A stretch of 64,000 bases of DNA, from assembly GCF_000657795.2 (NCBI RefSeq), contig NZ_JHEP02000006.1:186001-250000 (forward strand), read 5' to 3'. A model generated the notes under the pieces. That model was not told the DNA's origin, ran no database searches, and worked only from the letters and a program-made list of their open reading frames with translations. The stretch's first letter is position 1. Each line of letters starts with the position of its first letter. This stretch comes from Bordetella pseudohinzii. Its GTDB lineage: Bacteria > Pseudomonadota > Gammaproteobacteria > Burkholderiales > Burkholderiaceae_B. Of this stretch, positions 8,630 through 17,043 are shown one piece after another. Position numbers and translations under genes: made by a program.

Positions 8630-9000
8630 TTGATCTGTCCTCGTGAGCCCTGCGCTTCACGGAAAGCGCCAAGCGCCTGCGGATAAAGTGCAATACACTC
8701 GGCTCGGACGCTGAGTGAGCGATTCCTATTCATCCATGCGCGGCGCTTCTGCGTGGTCATGTCGAGGATACCGCCCCATTTGTGTCAAAGCGTGTCTACA
8801 AATTGCTAATTTTCGTGGTGCCGATAGGTAAATCCATACGGGTGTGATCTACTTTTTTTTACACGAGCGTGTACTGACAAGGTAAGGCAGGACGGTATGA
8901 GATCCGCGTTTTCCATTTCCACGTTTTGCGTATCGGGCCGCGCACCGGCCCTCGCCACGGCTTGCCGTCACGAGCGAGGCCGAAGGTGACGGGCCGCGCC
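8630..9000. other. Intergenic region before the pseudo-receiver regulator (about 370 bp)
   Basis: No gene seen. It holds an AT-rich stretch (about 8779-8860) unlike the surroundings, suitable for a promoter, a run of eight T at 8853-8860, and a small inverted repeat ACACG-AG-CGTGT at 8861-8872. A weak hairpin GCGCTT/AAGCGC follows the dehydrogenase gene but lacks a T tract. Confidence 0.45.
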
Positions 9001-9810
9001 ATGCGTGTCCCGTCCGATTTCTCCGCGGATCCCTCTTCGGCCAGCCAGCCGGTCAGCGCGCCCAACGCGGGCGTGTTGCTGCTGTGCGTGGATTTCGGCC
9101 AGTGCCAGGCCTTGTCCCAGTCGCTGGTGGATTCCGGGTTTCCGGTCGCCAGCTGCACTGAGTTGTCGGTCATGTATGAGCTGCATGGCCAGCACCGCCA
9201 TGGTTTCGTGATTCTCGCGGCTTCGCCGCGGGAGGTGCTGGTGGCCGCGGCGCGTCTGCGTACGCTGGCGCCCAGCGTGGGCATCGTGGCGCTGACCCCG
9301 CCGCTATCTTCTGAAGCGCGGGTGCAGCTGTTGCTGTGCGGCGTCGACACCTGTCTGGAGCAGGGCAGCAGCCACCAGGAGATCGCCGCGGTGCTGCAGG
9401 CGCTCGCGCGGCGCGGCGTGGCCCAGGCCCTGGCATCGCCGCCGGTGCAGCGGCCTTCGTCCCTGCCGGATCCCAACCCGCCGCCCGGCGCGGAAAACGG
9501 CCATGCCGAACGCGGCTGGCGCTTGCTCGAAGACGGTTGGGTATTGGCCAGCCCTGACAATGCGCGGCTGACGCTCACGGGCGCCGAACGCGCCCTGCTG
9601 CAGGCCCTGGTGCAGGCGCCCACGCAGCGGTTGAGCCGCGAAGATCTGCTGGACGTGGTCGACGTCAGGCCCGGCCGCGGCGAACGCGCCCGCCTGCGCT
9701 ATGTGGACGTGCTGATCTGCCGCCTGCGCCGCAAGGCGACGGACAGGCAGTTACGCCTGCCCATCCGCGCCGTGCATGGCTGGGGCTATATGTTCAGCGG
9801 CAACGAATAA
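9001..9810 (+). CDS. OmpR-type winged-helix regulator with degenerate receiver domain
   Basis: About 269 residues. The N-terminal half follows a receiver-like fold (GVLLLCVDFGQCQALSQSL), but the position of the phosphoacceptor Asp reads HGFVILAASP and the Lys region reads CLEQGSS, so phosphorylation is unlikely. The C-terminal half is an OmpR/PhoB winged helix (LTLTGAERALLQALVQAP, RLRYVDVLICRLRRK, IRAVHGWGYMF). No histidine kinase lies nearby. The start is open: ATG 9001 is used, but in-frame GTG 8986 has GAGG 7 nt upstream and is almost as good. Target genes unknown. Confidence 0.8.
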   Translation: MRVPSDFSADPSSASQPVSAPNAGVLLLCVDFGQCQALSQSLVDSGFPVASCTELSVMYELHGQHRHGFVILAASPREVLVAAARLRTLAPSVGIVALTPPLSSEARVQLLLCGVDTCLEQGSSHQEIAAVLQALARRGVAQALASPPVQRPSSLPDPNPPPGAENGHAERGWRLLEDGWVLASPDNARLTLTGAERALLQALVQAPTQRLSREDLLDVVDVRPGRGERARLRYVDVLICRLRRKATDRQLRLPIRAVHGWGYMFSGNE

Positions 9811-9815
9811 GGCGG

Positions 9816-10031
9816 CTAGGCCTCTTCGTCGGGGCGCGACAACGCGCCGGGCAGCACGTCGTCTTCAGGGGTGATTACGCCGGGATCGCCCGGCTGGGTC
9901 ATCACGCGCCCGCTGCGCGGCATGCCGGCGACTTGCCGGTTCGCGCTGGGCATGGGCATTTCCGCGGTGCCCTGGAACCGCCGTTGCTGGGTGACGCTGG
10001 CCGACTGGAGAAACTCACGAGCAATTGCCAT
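9816..10031 (-). CDS. Small protein of unknown function (71 aa)
   Basis: Not recognised. ATG 10031 (MAIAREFLQSASVTQQRR) is preceded by a clear AAGGAGT ribosome site at good spacing, the main reason to believe the gene. The protein is hydrophilic, rich in Pro, Arg and Gln, with an acidic tail ending RPDEEA, and has no membrane segment, signal peptide or Cys pairs. It looks largely disordered. It is divergent from the NadQ-like gene; the shared promoter region contains a 32-bp inverted repeat (10104-10135). Confidence 0.55.
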   Translation of the reverse strand: MAIAREFLQSASVTQQRRFQGTAEMPMPSANRQVAGMPRSGRVMTQPGDPGVITPEDDVLPGALSRPDEEA

Positions 10032-10103
10032 GATCCGACTCCTTGTTGAGCGTGCCGCACGCAGGCCCCGTAAAAAGGCCTGTGGATCCATATTACGCGG
10101 CAG

Positions 10104-10135
10104 TCCGTCACAAGCTCGTGTCCAGGTGTGACGGA
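10104..10135. promoter_or_regulatory. 32-bp inverted repeat in the divergent promoter of the 71-aa gene and nadQ
   Basis: TCCGTCACA and TGTGACGGA are perfect 9-bp reverse complements separated by 14 bp. The right arm lies at the -35 position of the promoter whose -10 is at 10147-10152. The spacing fits a regulator binding as a dimer on one DNA face. It differs in sequence from the nadC operators. Confidence 0.5.
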
Positions 10136-10146
10136 GCGGGGGCCTC

Positions 10147-10152
10147 TATAAT
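10147..10152 (+). promoter_or_regulatory. Consensus -10 box upstream of nadQ
   Basis: TATAAT in otherwise GC-rich DNA, 36 bp before the nadQ start codon. The matching -35 is poor and is covered by the inverted repeat at 10104-10135, as expected for an activated or repressed promoter. Confidence 0.55.
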
Positions 10153-10188
10153 CGGTGACGGCTTGGCCGTGTTTTCTCCGGGACATCC

Positions 10189-11085
10189 TTGACTGACGCC
10201 CTAGACCGCTCTCTTTCCGCCGAACTGGTGGCCGTGCTCGTCGCCGTGACGGCCGGCCAGCCGCGCGTGCTGACCACCGATGGCGGCCAGCTGCTGCCGG
10301 CCGGTCCCTTCGAACTGAGCCACCGTTCGCTGCAGGCCGGTTTGCGCGCCTGGGTCGAGACCCAGACCCATCATCCGCTGGGCTATGTCGAGCAGCTCTA
10401 CACCTTCGCCGACAGCGATCGCTCCAATGCGGCCGGCGCGCGCGTCATCTCGGTCAGCTACCTGGCCCTGACGCGCGAGGCGGGCGACACCGGCGTGGCC
10501 CAGGTCGGCTGGCAGGATTGGTATCGCTATTTCCCGTGGGAAGACCGGCGCGGCGGCCTGCCCGGCGTGCTGGACGATATCGAACGCCGCCTGCGGCAAT
10601 GGGCCGGGCGCGATGCGCGCCGCGGCCAGCGCCTGGCCTACAGCTTTGGGCTGGATGGCGCGCCCTGGAACGAAGATATGGTCTTGCAGCGCTATGAGCT
10701 GCTTTACGAGGCGGGCCTGGTGCCCGAGGCGGGCGCCGGATCGGCGCTGCCCGGCCAGGCCATGGGCCATGACCATCGCCGCATCCTGGCCACCGGCATC
10801 GCGCGGCTGCGCGCCAAGATCAAGTACCGCCCCGTGGTTTTCGAACTCATGCCGGCCGAATTCACCCTGCTGCAATTGCAGACGACCGTCGAGGCCTTGG
10901 CCGGCCGCGAATTGCACAAGCAGAATTTCCGCCGCCTCATCGAGCAGCAGGACCTGGTCGAGGAGACCGGCGGCATGGCCAGCGGCACGGCGGGCCGGCC
11001 GGCCAAGCTCTTCCGCTTTCGGCGCGACGTCATGCTGGAGCGGGCCATCTCCGGCAGCAAGCTGCCTTTGGCGCGGCAATATTGA
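10189..11085 (+). CDS. nadQ: COG4111-type Nudix-fold transcriptional regulator of NAD synthesis (NadQ-like)
   Basis: 298-residue protein with a Nudix-like N-terminal domain lacking a functional Nudix box and a C-terminal winged helix (VFELMPAEFTLLQLQTTVEALAG then LHKQNFRRLIEQQDLVEETGG). This architecture matches the COG4111 regulators called NadQ in comparative regulon work, which repress de novo NAD synthesis genes. The following gene is nadC, and two copies of a 19-bp palindrome lie between them. The start appears to be TTG 10189; no ATG precedes the conserved sequence. The family call is strong; the regulatory role is inferred from family and neighbour. Confidence 0.8.
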   Translation: MTDALDRSLSAELVAVLVAVTAGQPRVLTTDGGQLLPAGPFELSHRSLQAGLRAWVETQTHHPLGYVEQLYTFADSDRSNAAGARVISVSYLALTREAGDTGVAQVGWQDWYRYFPWEDRRGGLPGVLDDIERRLRQWAGRDARRGQRLAYSFGLDGAPWNEDMVLQRYELLYEAGLVPEAGAGSALPGQAMGHDHRRILATGIARLRAKIKYRPVVFELMPAEFTLLQLQTTVEALAGRELHKQNFRRLIEQQDLVEETGGMASGTAGRPAKLFRFRRDVMLERAISGSKLPLARQY

Positions 11086-11115
11086 AGCAAGGGGGCGGCA
11101 ACTGCCCGGGCGGGC

Positions 11116-11145
11116 TTGACAGCTATTTATGCTCAGTATTAGCAT
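11116..11145 (+). promoter_or_regulatory. Probable sigma-70 promoter for nadC
   Basis: A perfect -35 TTGACA at 11116-11121 is followed 18 bp later by TAGCAT at 11140-11145 as a weak -10. Operator 1 (11128-11146) covers the spacer and -10, so a bound repressor would block RNA polymerase. An alternative -10, TATATA at 11182-11187, would give a nearly leaderless nadC mRNA. Confidence 0.5.
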
Positions 11146-11146
11146 A
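11128..11146. promoter_or_regulatory. NadQ-type operator 1
   Basis: TATGCTCAGTATTAGCATA is an 8+3+8 palindrome with one mismatched pair; one flanking T/A pair extends it. It shares the pattern TATRCTCA-N3-TKAGCATA with operator 2, centre to centre 56 bp away. It overlaps the predicted nadC promoter. Confidence 0.65.
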
Positions 11147-11183
11147 AGTCGCAGGGGCATCCCGCCATTTTTTTAACGCCATA

Positions 11184-11202
11184 TATACTCAAAATGAGCA
11201 TA
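11184..11202. promoter_or_regulatory. NadQ-type operator 2, overlapping the nadC start codon
   Basis: TATACTCAAAATGAGCATA is an 8+3+8 palindrome with one mismatched pair. The nadC ATG (11194-11196) lies at its centre, so codons 1-3 are part of the operator. No Shine-Dalgarno sequence can be seen before this ATG. Confidence 0.65.
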
Positions 11203-12084
11203 AAAACCGTCAGCGCCCAGCCCGCCCAGGAGACGGCGCGCATCATCCCCAACCTGCCCCAGGTCATGCTGGAGCCGCTGGTTCGCGCCGCCCTGTTGGA
11301 GGACCTGGGACGCGCGGGCGACATCACCAGCGACGCCATCGTGCCGGCCGAGGCCCGCGGGCAGACCCGCTTGGTGGCGCGCCAGCCGGGCGTGCTGGCC
11401 GGGCTGGAGCTGGCCCGGCTGGCCTTCCGGCTGATCGATCCGGAGATCCGTTTTCAGGTGTTGCTGGCCGACGGCGCGCGCCTGGCGCCCGGCAGTGAGA
11501 TCGCCCTTATCGAAGGCCCGGCGCGCGGCATGTTGACGGCCGAACGCACGGCGCTGAACTTCCTCGGCCACCTGAGCGGCGTGGCCACCGCCACCGCCTC
11601 CATCGCCGACGCCATCGCCCATACGCATTGCAAGGTGACCTGCACGCGCAAGACCTTGCCCGGGCTGCGCGCCGTCCAGAAGTACGCGGTGCGGGTGGGC
11701 GGCGGCAGCAACCATCGCCACGGCCTGGACGACGCGGTGCTGATCAAGGACAACCACGTGGCCTTCGCCGGCGGCGTGACTCAGGCCCTGGCGCGCGCCC
11801 GCGCGGCGGTCGGCCACATGGTCAAGATCGAACTCGAGGTCGACACGCTGGCGCAGCTCGACGAGGCGCTGGCCGCCGGCGTCGATGTAGTGCTGCTGGA
11901 CAACATGGATAACGACACCCTGCGCGAGGCGGTGCGCCGCGTCGGCGGGCGCGCCGTGACCGAGGCGTCGGGCCGCATCACGCCCGAGACCGCGCCGGCC
12001 ATCGCCGCGACCGGGGTCGATCTGATGGCAGTGGGTTGGCTGACGCATAGCGCGCGGGTCCTGGATATCGGCCTGGACAGCTGA
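11194..12084 (+). CDS. nadC: Nicotinate-nucleotide pyrophosphorylase (carboxylating), NadC
   Basis: Quinolinate phosphoribosyltransferase: quinolinate plus PRPP gives nicotinate mononucleotide, the step joining de novo synthesis to NAD. 296 residues, normal length. Visible signatures: [54 protein letters not shown] and the barrel-end motifs [10 protein letters not shown] and EASGRIT. The start at 11194 has no ribosome site and lies within operator 2; a later start at MLEPLV is possible but would drop conserved N-terminal residues. nadA and nadB are not nearby, so the pathway is split on this chromosome. Confidence 0.96.
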   Translation: MSIKTVSAQPAQETARIIPNLPQVMLEPLVRAALLEDLGRAGDITSDAIVPAEARGQTRLVARQPGVLAGLELARLAFRLIDPEIRFQVLLADGARLAPGSEIALIEGPARGMLTAERTALNFLGHLSGVATATASIADAIAHTHCKVTCTRKTLPGLRAVQKYAVRVGGGSNHRHGLDDAVLIKDNHVAFAGGVTQALARARAAVGHMVKIELEVDTLAQLDEALAAGVDVVLLDNMDNDTLREAVRRVGGRAVTEASGRITPETAPAIAATGVDLMAVGWLTHSARVLDIGLDS

Positions 12085-12158
12085 TCCCGCTTTTTCTTTC
12101 CGCAAGCCGTTGACGGTGCCAGGAGGGCGCCGGGGCGGCGCTCATCCTGAAAAACATC

Positions 12159-13124
12159 ATGCTGCGATTGTTTGCTTCTTTCTTGCTGGCCTTGCTGGCC
12201 GCGTGGGCCGCGCCGGCCCGGGCCGATACGGATTTTCCGGTCCGGCCCATCACCATCATCGTGACCTTCCCGCCGGGCGGCGGCACCGATCTGCTGGCGC
12301 GCAAGCTGGGCGCGGCCTTGCAGCAGGACCTCGGCCAAGCCGTGGTGGTGGAAAACCGGCCCGGCGCCAGCGGCAATATCGGCGCGCGCGCCGTGGCCGA
12401 AGCCAGGCCGGATGGCTACACCCTGCTGATGGTCAACAGTTCCTTTGCCGTCAATCCGGGCGTATTCCGGCATCTGGATTTTTCCCCCGAGCGCGATTTC
12501 ACCGCGGTGATCAATGTGGCCTTCGTGCCCTCCGTCATCGTGACGCGCGCCGGCTCGCCGCTGGGCAGCCTGGGGCAGGCGCTGCGCCTGGGCCTGCCCG
12601 AGGATCCCATGCCTTATGCCTCTTGCGGCAATGGCACGCCGCAGCACCTGGCCGCCGAAATGCTGCGCGCGCGCAGCCGCTCGGCGCTGCAGCAAGTGCC
12701 CTACAAGGGCTGCGGCCCGGCGCTCACGGATGTGATGTCCGGCCATGTGCCCCTGGGCGTGGTGACGGCGTCCAGCGCGGCGCCCTTCATCCGCGCGGGC
12801 AAGCTGCGCGCGTTGGCGGTGACGTCGGCGCGGCGCTCGCCCCTCATGCCGGACGTGCCCACCGTGGCCGAGCAGGGCTGGCCCGGCTATGAACTGGATC
12901 AATGGCATGGCCTGCTGGCGCCGGCGGCCACGCCGCCGGCGGTCGTGGCGCGCCTGAACCGGGCAGTGGCCGCCATCATGGCGCGGCCGGCCACGCAGGC
13001 CGAGCTGCAAGACCTGGGTTTCAATCCGGTGGCGAGCAATCCCGAGGACTTCGAGCGCCTGGTGCAAGCCGACATTCGGCGTTTCCGCGCGCTGACGGCC
13101 AGCATGGCGCTGCGCGCGGACTGA
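12159..13124 (+). CDS. Bug/TctC-family periplasmic solute receptor
   Basis: Extracytoplasmic binding protein of the tripartite tricarboxylate transporter family, greatly expanded in Bordetella. 321 residues with a signal peptide ending about ARA-DTDFP at residue 22-23. Typical Bug features follow: PVRPITIIVTFPPGGGTDLLARKL, VVVENRPGASGNIGA, ARPDGYTLL. Ligand unknown; family members bind carboxylates and some bind nicotinate or amino acids. The position after nadC makes a pyridine carboxylate an attractive but unproven idea. No membrane subunits are adjacent. It ends back to back with the DUF533 gene. Confidence 0.9.
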   Translation: MLRLFASFLLALLAAWAAPARADTDFPVRPITIIVTFPPGGGTDLLARKLGAALQQDLGQAVVVENRPGASGNIGARAVAEARPDGYTLLMVNSSFAVNPGVFRHLDFSPERDFTAVINVAFVPSVIVTRAGSPLGSLGQALRLGLPEDPMPYASCGNGTPQHLAAEMLRARSRSALQQVPYKGCGPALTDVMSGHVPLGVVTASSAAPFIRAGKLRALAVTSARRSPLMPDVPTVAEQGWPGYELDQWHGLLAPAATPPAVVARLNRAVAAIMARPATQAELQDLGFNPVASNPEDFERLVQADIRRFRALTASMALRAD

Positions 13125-13805
13125 TCAGGAAAGCTGGGCCACTTGCGCTTCCAGCTGCTGCTTGAGCGCGGGCGCCAGCTTCAGCTGGCGGGCCAGCTCA
13201 TCGAGGTAGGCGCGTTCCATGAAGCTTTCTTCGTCCACGACGAGCACGCTGGCCAGATACATTTCGGCGGCCATCTCGGGGCTGCGCGCGGCGCGCGCCA
13301 CCGCGGCCGGATCAACCGGGCCGGCCAGCTCGGCCTCCAGCCAGCCGCGGTCGGCGGCATCGCCCGACAGGCGGATGAGCTCCTGTTCGAGCAACTGGCG
13401 CTCCTCGGGGCCGATATGGCCGTCGGCCTTGGCCGCGCCTATCATCGCGACCAGCACGGCATTGCTGTGCGCTTCCGCCTCGGGCGCGGGCAGGCGGTCC
13501 AGGGTCCGGGGTGCTGCGGGCGGCGCGGCCTGGGCCTGCCGCGCCTGGTTTTCCTGCCATTGCCCATAGGCCCGGTAGGCCAGGGCGCCCAGCGCCGCCA
13601 TGCCGCCATACATGGCGACCTTGCCGCCAAGCTTGCGCGCTTTCTTGCTGCCCAGCAGCAGTCCCAGCGCGCCCGCGCCCAGGGCGCCGCCGCCGAGTCC
13701 GGCAAGAAAGGATCCGCCGGCCTGGCCGGTGTCGCGGCCGGCGGCCTGTTGCGCCAGGTTCTGGCCGGACCGCAGCAATTGATCGAGGAGTTGACGGGCG
13801 CTCAA
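13125..13805 (-). CDS. DUF533 (YebE-like) inner-membrane protein with TerB-like domain
   Basis: 226 residues starting at TTG 13805, which is preceded by a good AAGGAG. Without that start the frame would have to extend through low-complexity sequence to 13922. The protein has a Gly/Ala-rich hydrophobic stretch (about residues 30-75, GGGALGAGALGLLLGS) and a C-terminal helical TerB-like region (AMIGAAKADGHIGPEERQLL, YLASVLVVDEESFMERAYLDELA). E. coli YebE is the best-known relative; its function is unclear but linked to envelope or zinc stress. Convergent with the Bug gene, their stop regions touching. Confidence 0.82.
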   Translation of the reverse strand: MSARQLLDQLLRSGQNLAQQAAGRDTGQAGGSFLAGLGGGALGAGALGLLLGSKKARKLGGKVAMYGGMAALGALAYRAYGQWQENQARQAQAAPPAAPRTLDRLPAPEAEAHSNAVLVAMIGAAKADGHIGPEERQLLEQELIRLSGDAADRGWLEAELAGPVDPAAVARAARSPEMAAEMYLASVLVVDEESFMERAYLDELARQLKLAPALKQQLEAQVAQLS

Positions 13806-13903
13806 GAGGGGCTCCTTGCGGGACAAAAACCCTCTGACCCCTGCGCGGGCGCGAAAGTTCAGCCCGCTGTCAGCAAACGGGGGCGCAGGCTCGCCCGAGC
13901 CGC

Positions 13904-13929
13904 AAAAAAAAGGGCGCCGCAAGGCGCCC
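13904..13929 (-). terminator. Rho-independent terminator of fabI
   Basis: On the minus strand GGGCGCC-TTGC-GGCGCCC is followed by eight T. It begins 21 bp after the fabI stop codon. Confidence 0.9.
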
Positions 13930-13949
13930 TCTGTAGCTCGGTCAGGCGT

Positions 13950-14735
13950 TCATTCTTCCATGCCCGGGACGACGGTCGAGAAGCCCGCATCGACGTGGGT
14001 GATCTCGCCGGTCACGCCCGCCGCCAGGTCCGAAAGCATGAAGGCGGCGACATTGCCGACGTCTTCGATGGTCACGTTACGGCGCAAGGGCGCATTGGCT
14101 TCGACGAACTTCAGGATGGACGAGAAGTCTTTGATGCCGCTGGCGGCCAGGGTCTTGATGGGACCGGCCGAGATGCCGTTGGCGCGGATGCCGCGCGGGC
14201 CCAGCGCCGTGGCCAGGTAGCGCACGCTGGCTTCCAGCGAGGCCTTGGCCAGGCCCATGGTGTTGTAGTTGGAGACTACGCGCTCGGCGCCCAGATAGGT
14301 CAGCGTGAGGACCGATGCCTTGCGGCCTTCCATCAGGGGCAGGGCGGCCTTGGCCATGGCCGGAAAGCTGTAGGCCGAGATGTCGTGCGCGATGCGGAAG
14401 GCTTCGCGCGACAGGCCTTCGAGGAAATCGCCGGCGATGGCTTCGCGCGGCGCGAAACCGATGGAATGGACCAGGCCGTCCAGGCCGTCCCAGCGCTCCT
14501 TGAGGGAGGCGAAAGCGGCTTCGATCTGGCTGTCTTCGGCCACGTCGCAGGGCAGCACGATGTCGCTGCCGAAGTCGGCGGCGAATTCGGTGATGCGGTC
14601 CTTGAAGCGGTCGCCGACATAGGTGAAAGCGAGTTCGGCGCCTTGTTGGTGGCAGGCGCGAGCGATGCCGTAGGCGATGGAGCGGTTCGAGAGCACCCCG
14701 GTGACGAGGATGCGCTTGCCAGCGAGAAAGCCCAT
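13950..14735 (-). CDS. fabI: Enoyl-[acyl-carrier-protein] reductase (NADH) FabI
   Basis: Catalyses the last, NADH-dependent reduction in each round of fatty-acid elongation; it is the target of triclosan. 261 residues, full length. Rossmann start [20 protein letters not shown], active-site Tyr/Lys in the Y-x6-K spacing of FabI ([13 protein letters not shown]), and the substrate loop [17 protein letters not shown]. It is monocistronic, with its own intrinsic terminator just downstream. Confidence 0.97.
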   Translation of the reverse strand: MGFLAGKRILVTGVLSNRSIAYGIARACHQQGAELAFTYVGDRFKDRITEFAADFGSDIVLPCDVAEDSQIEAAFASLKERWDGLDGLVHSIGFAPREAIAGDFLEGLSREAFRIAHDISAYSFPAMAKAALPLMEGRKASVLTLTYLGAERVVSNYNTMGLAKASLEASVRYLATALGPRGIRANGISAGPIKTLAASGIKDFSSILKFVEANAPLRRNVTIEDVGNVAAFMLSDLAAGVTGEITHVDAGFSTVVPGMEE

Positions 14736-14793
14736 AGTGTTTTCCTTAGGTTGCCTTGCTTGAAGGCCGTTATTTTACGGGCATTGCGCCGGG

Positions 14794-16209
14794 TCAGCCG
14801 CGGGTGCCGGTGCCGGGCACGCGCAATTGCGAGCCGACCTTCAGGTTATTGCCCTTCAGGTTGTTCAAGGCGCGCAGCGCGTCCACCGTGGTGCCGTAGC
14901 GCTTGGCCAGGCTGAACAGGGTGTCGCCCGAGCTCACTTTGTGGGTGCGGACATTGGGCCGCGCGCTGCCGCCGCGCGCCGCGGTGGCCGGCAACGCGCG
15001 GGCGCTGGCCTTGGGGGCGGCGGGTTTGTCCAGCGCGCCCACGGGCGGGGACAGCGAGGCCAGCTGGACGGCGTCGCTGGTGTCGGGCTTGTTGGCCGCG
15101 CCGGCGGCCGGCACCAGCAGCACCTGGCCGGCGGCGACTTTCTGGCGCGAAGACACTTCATTGATCTCGCGCAGGCGGGCCTCGGAGACGCCGTGGCGCT
15201 TGGCGATGGCCGCGTAGCTCTCGCCGCGGCGGGTCGCATAGGTCGACCAGCTGCTCAGGTCGCCCTTGTAGTTCTGCAGATTGGCATTGAAGACGGCCAG
15301 CCGGTCGGCCGGCAGCAGCAGCGTGGGCTCATGCTCGCCGCGGATCATGGGGCGGTTGAAGGAGGGATTGAGCGCCTTGAACTCATCGAGCGGCATTTCG
15401 GCGAACTTGGCGGCCAGCTCGATATCGATGTCGCGGTTTTTCTGGACCGTCACGAAATACGGCGTGTTGTCGACCTTGGGCAGGGCCACGGCGTACTTGC
15501 GCGGGTCGGCGATGATGTTCTTGATGGCCTGCAGCTTGGGCACGTAGTTGCGCGTCTCGTCGGGCATGGTCAGCGACAGATAGTCCGTCGCCAGGCCGGC
15601 GGCCTCGTTCTTGGCCATGGCCCGCTGCACCGAGCCTTCGCCCCAGTTATAGGAGGCCAGGGCCAGGTACCAGTCGCCCTGCATCTCGAACAGCTTTTCC
15701 AGATAGTCCAGCGCCGCATAGGTCGAGGCGATGGGGTCGCGCCGCTCGTCTCGCCACCAGTCCTGCTTCAGGTTGAAATGCTGGCCGGTGGCCGGCACGA
15801 ACTGCCACAGGCCGGAGGCTTGCGAGCGCGACAGCGCGGTCGGGTTGTAGGCGCTCTCGACAAAGGGCAGCAGCGCCAGCTCGGTGGGCAGCCCGCGGCG
15901 GTTGACCTCATCGACGATGAAATACAGATACTTGCCGGCCCGTTCGGCCATGCGCCGCACCGACTCGGGGTGGGCGGCGTAGTACTCCGTCCACTGCTGG
16001 GACAGATCGGTATTCAGGTTGGGGATGGCGAAACCGCGGCGGATGCGGTCCCAGGCGTCGCGCGGCGGACTGGTCAGGTCCACCGTGCGCGAGGTGTCCT
16101 TGGCCACATAGCGCGAGGAATTGCCTTCGGCGTTCTGCTTTTGCCCGGTGCCGGCGCAACCGGCAAGGACCACGAGAAGGACGGGTAGCAGAAGTCGGAG
16201 AAGGCTCAT
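14794..16209 (-). CDS. mltD: Membrane-bound lytic murein transglycosylase D (lipoprotein)
   Basis: Cleaves peptidoglycan glycan strands to 1,6-anhydro-muropeptides. 471 residues from ATG 16209; this start gives a lipoprotein signal MSLLRLLLPVLLVVLAGCAG, while the upstream frame to 16260 overlaps gloB. The transglycosylase domain shows PFVESAYNPTALSRSQASGLWQF (catalytic Glu in VES) and SYNWGEGSVQRAM. Two LysM peptidoglycan-binding repeats occupy the C-terminal third (RRGESYAAIAKRHGVS and SSGDTLFSLAKRYGTT). The order mltD-gloB is common in betaproteobacteria. Confidence 0.95.
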   Translation of the reverse strand: MSLLRLLLPVLLVVLAGCAGTGQKQNAEGNSSRYVAKDTSRTVDLTSPPRDAWDRIRRGFAIPNLNTDLSQQWTEYYAAHPESVRRMAERAGKYLYFIVDEVNRRGLPTELALLPFVESAYNPTALSRSQASGLWQFVPATGQHFNLKQDWWRDERRDPIASTYAALDYLEKLFEMQGDWYLALASYNWGEGSVQRAMAKNEAAGLATDYLSLTMPDETRNYVPKLQAIKNIIADPRKYAVALPKVDNTPYFVTVQKNRDIDIELAAKFAEMPLDEFKALNPSFNRPMIRGEHEPTLLLPADRLAVFNANLQNYKGDLSSWSTYATRRGESYAAIAKRHGVSEARLREINEVSSRQKVAAGQVLLVPAAGAANKPDTSDAVQLASLSPPVGALDKPAAPKASARALPATAARGGSARPNVRTHKVSSGDTLFSLAKRYGTTVDALRALNNLKGNNLKVGSQLRVPGTGTRG

Positions 16210-16216
16210 CGGTGGG

Positions 16217-17026
16217 TCACTTGAAATTGTTCTTCCATTCGCGCAGGGCGGCAAAGACATCCACGGCGCTGGACAAAGGGTGTCCGGCCCATCCTATGGC
16301 GGCTTTGGCAACCTCTGCCTGTTGGGTACGCAAAAACGGATTGGTGTCCTTTTCCTTGCCGATGCTCGAAGGCAGGGTGGGACGGCCGTCTGCGCGCATT
16401 TGGCGGGCCTGTGCTTGCCACTGTTGCAGGGTGAGATTGGCGGGTTCTACCGTCGTGGCCCAGCGCAAATTCGCTAGAGTGTACTCGTGTGCGCAGAAAA
16501 CCAGTGTATCTTCCGGTAAAGTCCCCAATTTCTCCAGAGAAGCGTGCATTTGCGCCGGCGTGCCCTCGAACAGCCGCCCACAGCCCGCGGCGAACAGCGT
16601 GTCGCCACAGAAGAGCAGGGGGGCGCCGCCCGCATGCCCCGCATAGGCGATATGGCCGGCCGTATGGCCCGGCACGTCCAGCACCGTCAGGGAAAGCCCC
16701 AGCTCAGGGATTTCCACGAGATCGCCTTCCTCCAGGCGGAAATCGCAATGCGGCAGGGACTCGCGCGCCGGCCCATAGACCGGCACGGGCGCCTGGGCCA
16801 GTAGGTCCAGGACGCCGCCGACGTGGTCGCCGTGGTGGTGCGTGAGTAGAATGGCGCGCAGCCGCAGCCCCTGTCCGGCCAGGAAATCCTGCACGGGCTG
16901 GGCCTGGCCGGGATCGACCACGACGGCCCAGCCGTCGCGGACCACGGCCCATATATAGTTGTCGGTGAAGGCCTCGATGGGCACGACCAGGCTGGCCTGG
17001 CCCGTGGTGTGGGAATGGGCTGGCAT
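16217..17026 (-). CDS. gloB: Hydroxyacylglutathione hydrolase (glyoxalase II)
   Basis: Hydrolyses S-lactoylglutathione to lactate and glutathione in methylglyoxal detoxification. 269 residues. Metal-binding THHHGDHVGG, DVPGHTAGHIAY, FCGDTLF and the C-terminal CAHEYTLANLRWA place it firmly in the glyoxalase II branch of the metallo-beta-lactamase fold. ATG 17026 is chosen over the TTG at 17059, which would run into the divergent methyltransferase gene. The two divergent start codons are 17 bp apart. Confidence 0.95.
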   Translation of the reverse strand: MPAHSHTTGQASLVVPIEAFTDNYIWAVVRDGWAVVVDPGQAQPVQDFLAGQGLRLRAILLTHHHGDHVGGVLDLLAQAPVPVYGPARESLPHCDFRLEEGDLVEIPELGLSLTVLDVPGHTAGHIAYAGHAGGAPLLFCGDTLFAAGCGRLFEGTPAQMHASLEKLGTLPEDTLVFCAHEYTLANLRWATTVEPANLTLQQWQAQARQMRADGRPTLPSSIGKEKDTNPFLRTQQAEVAKAAIGWAGHPLSSAVDVFAALREWKNNFK

Positions 17027-17043
17027 CGTATGAGGAAGGCGAA

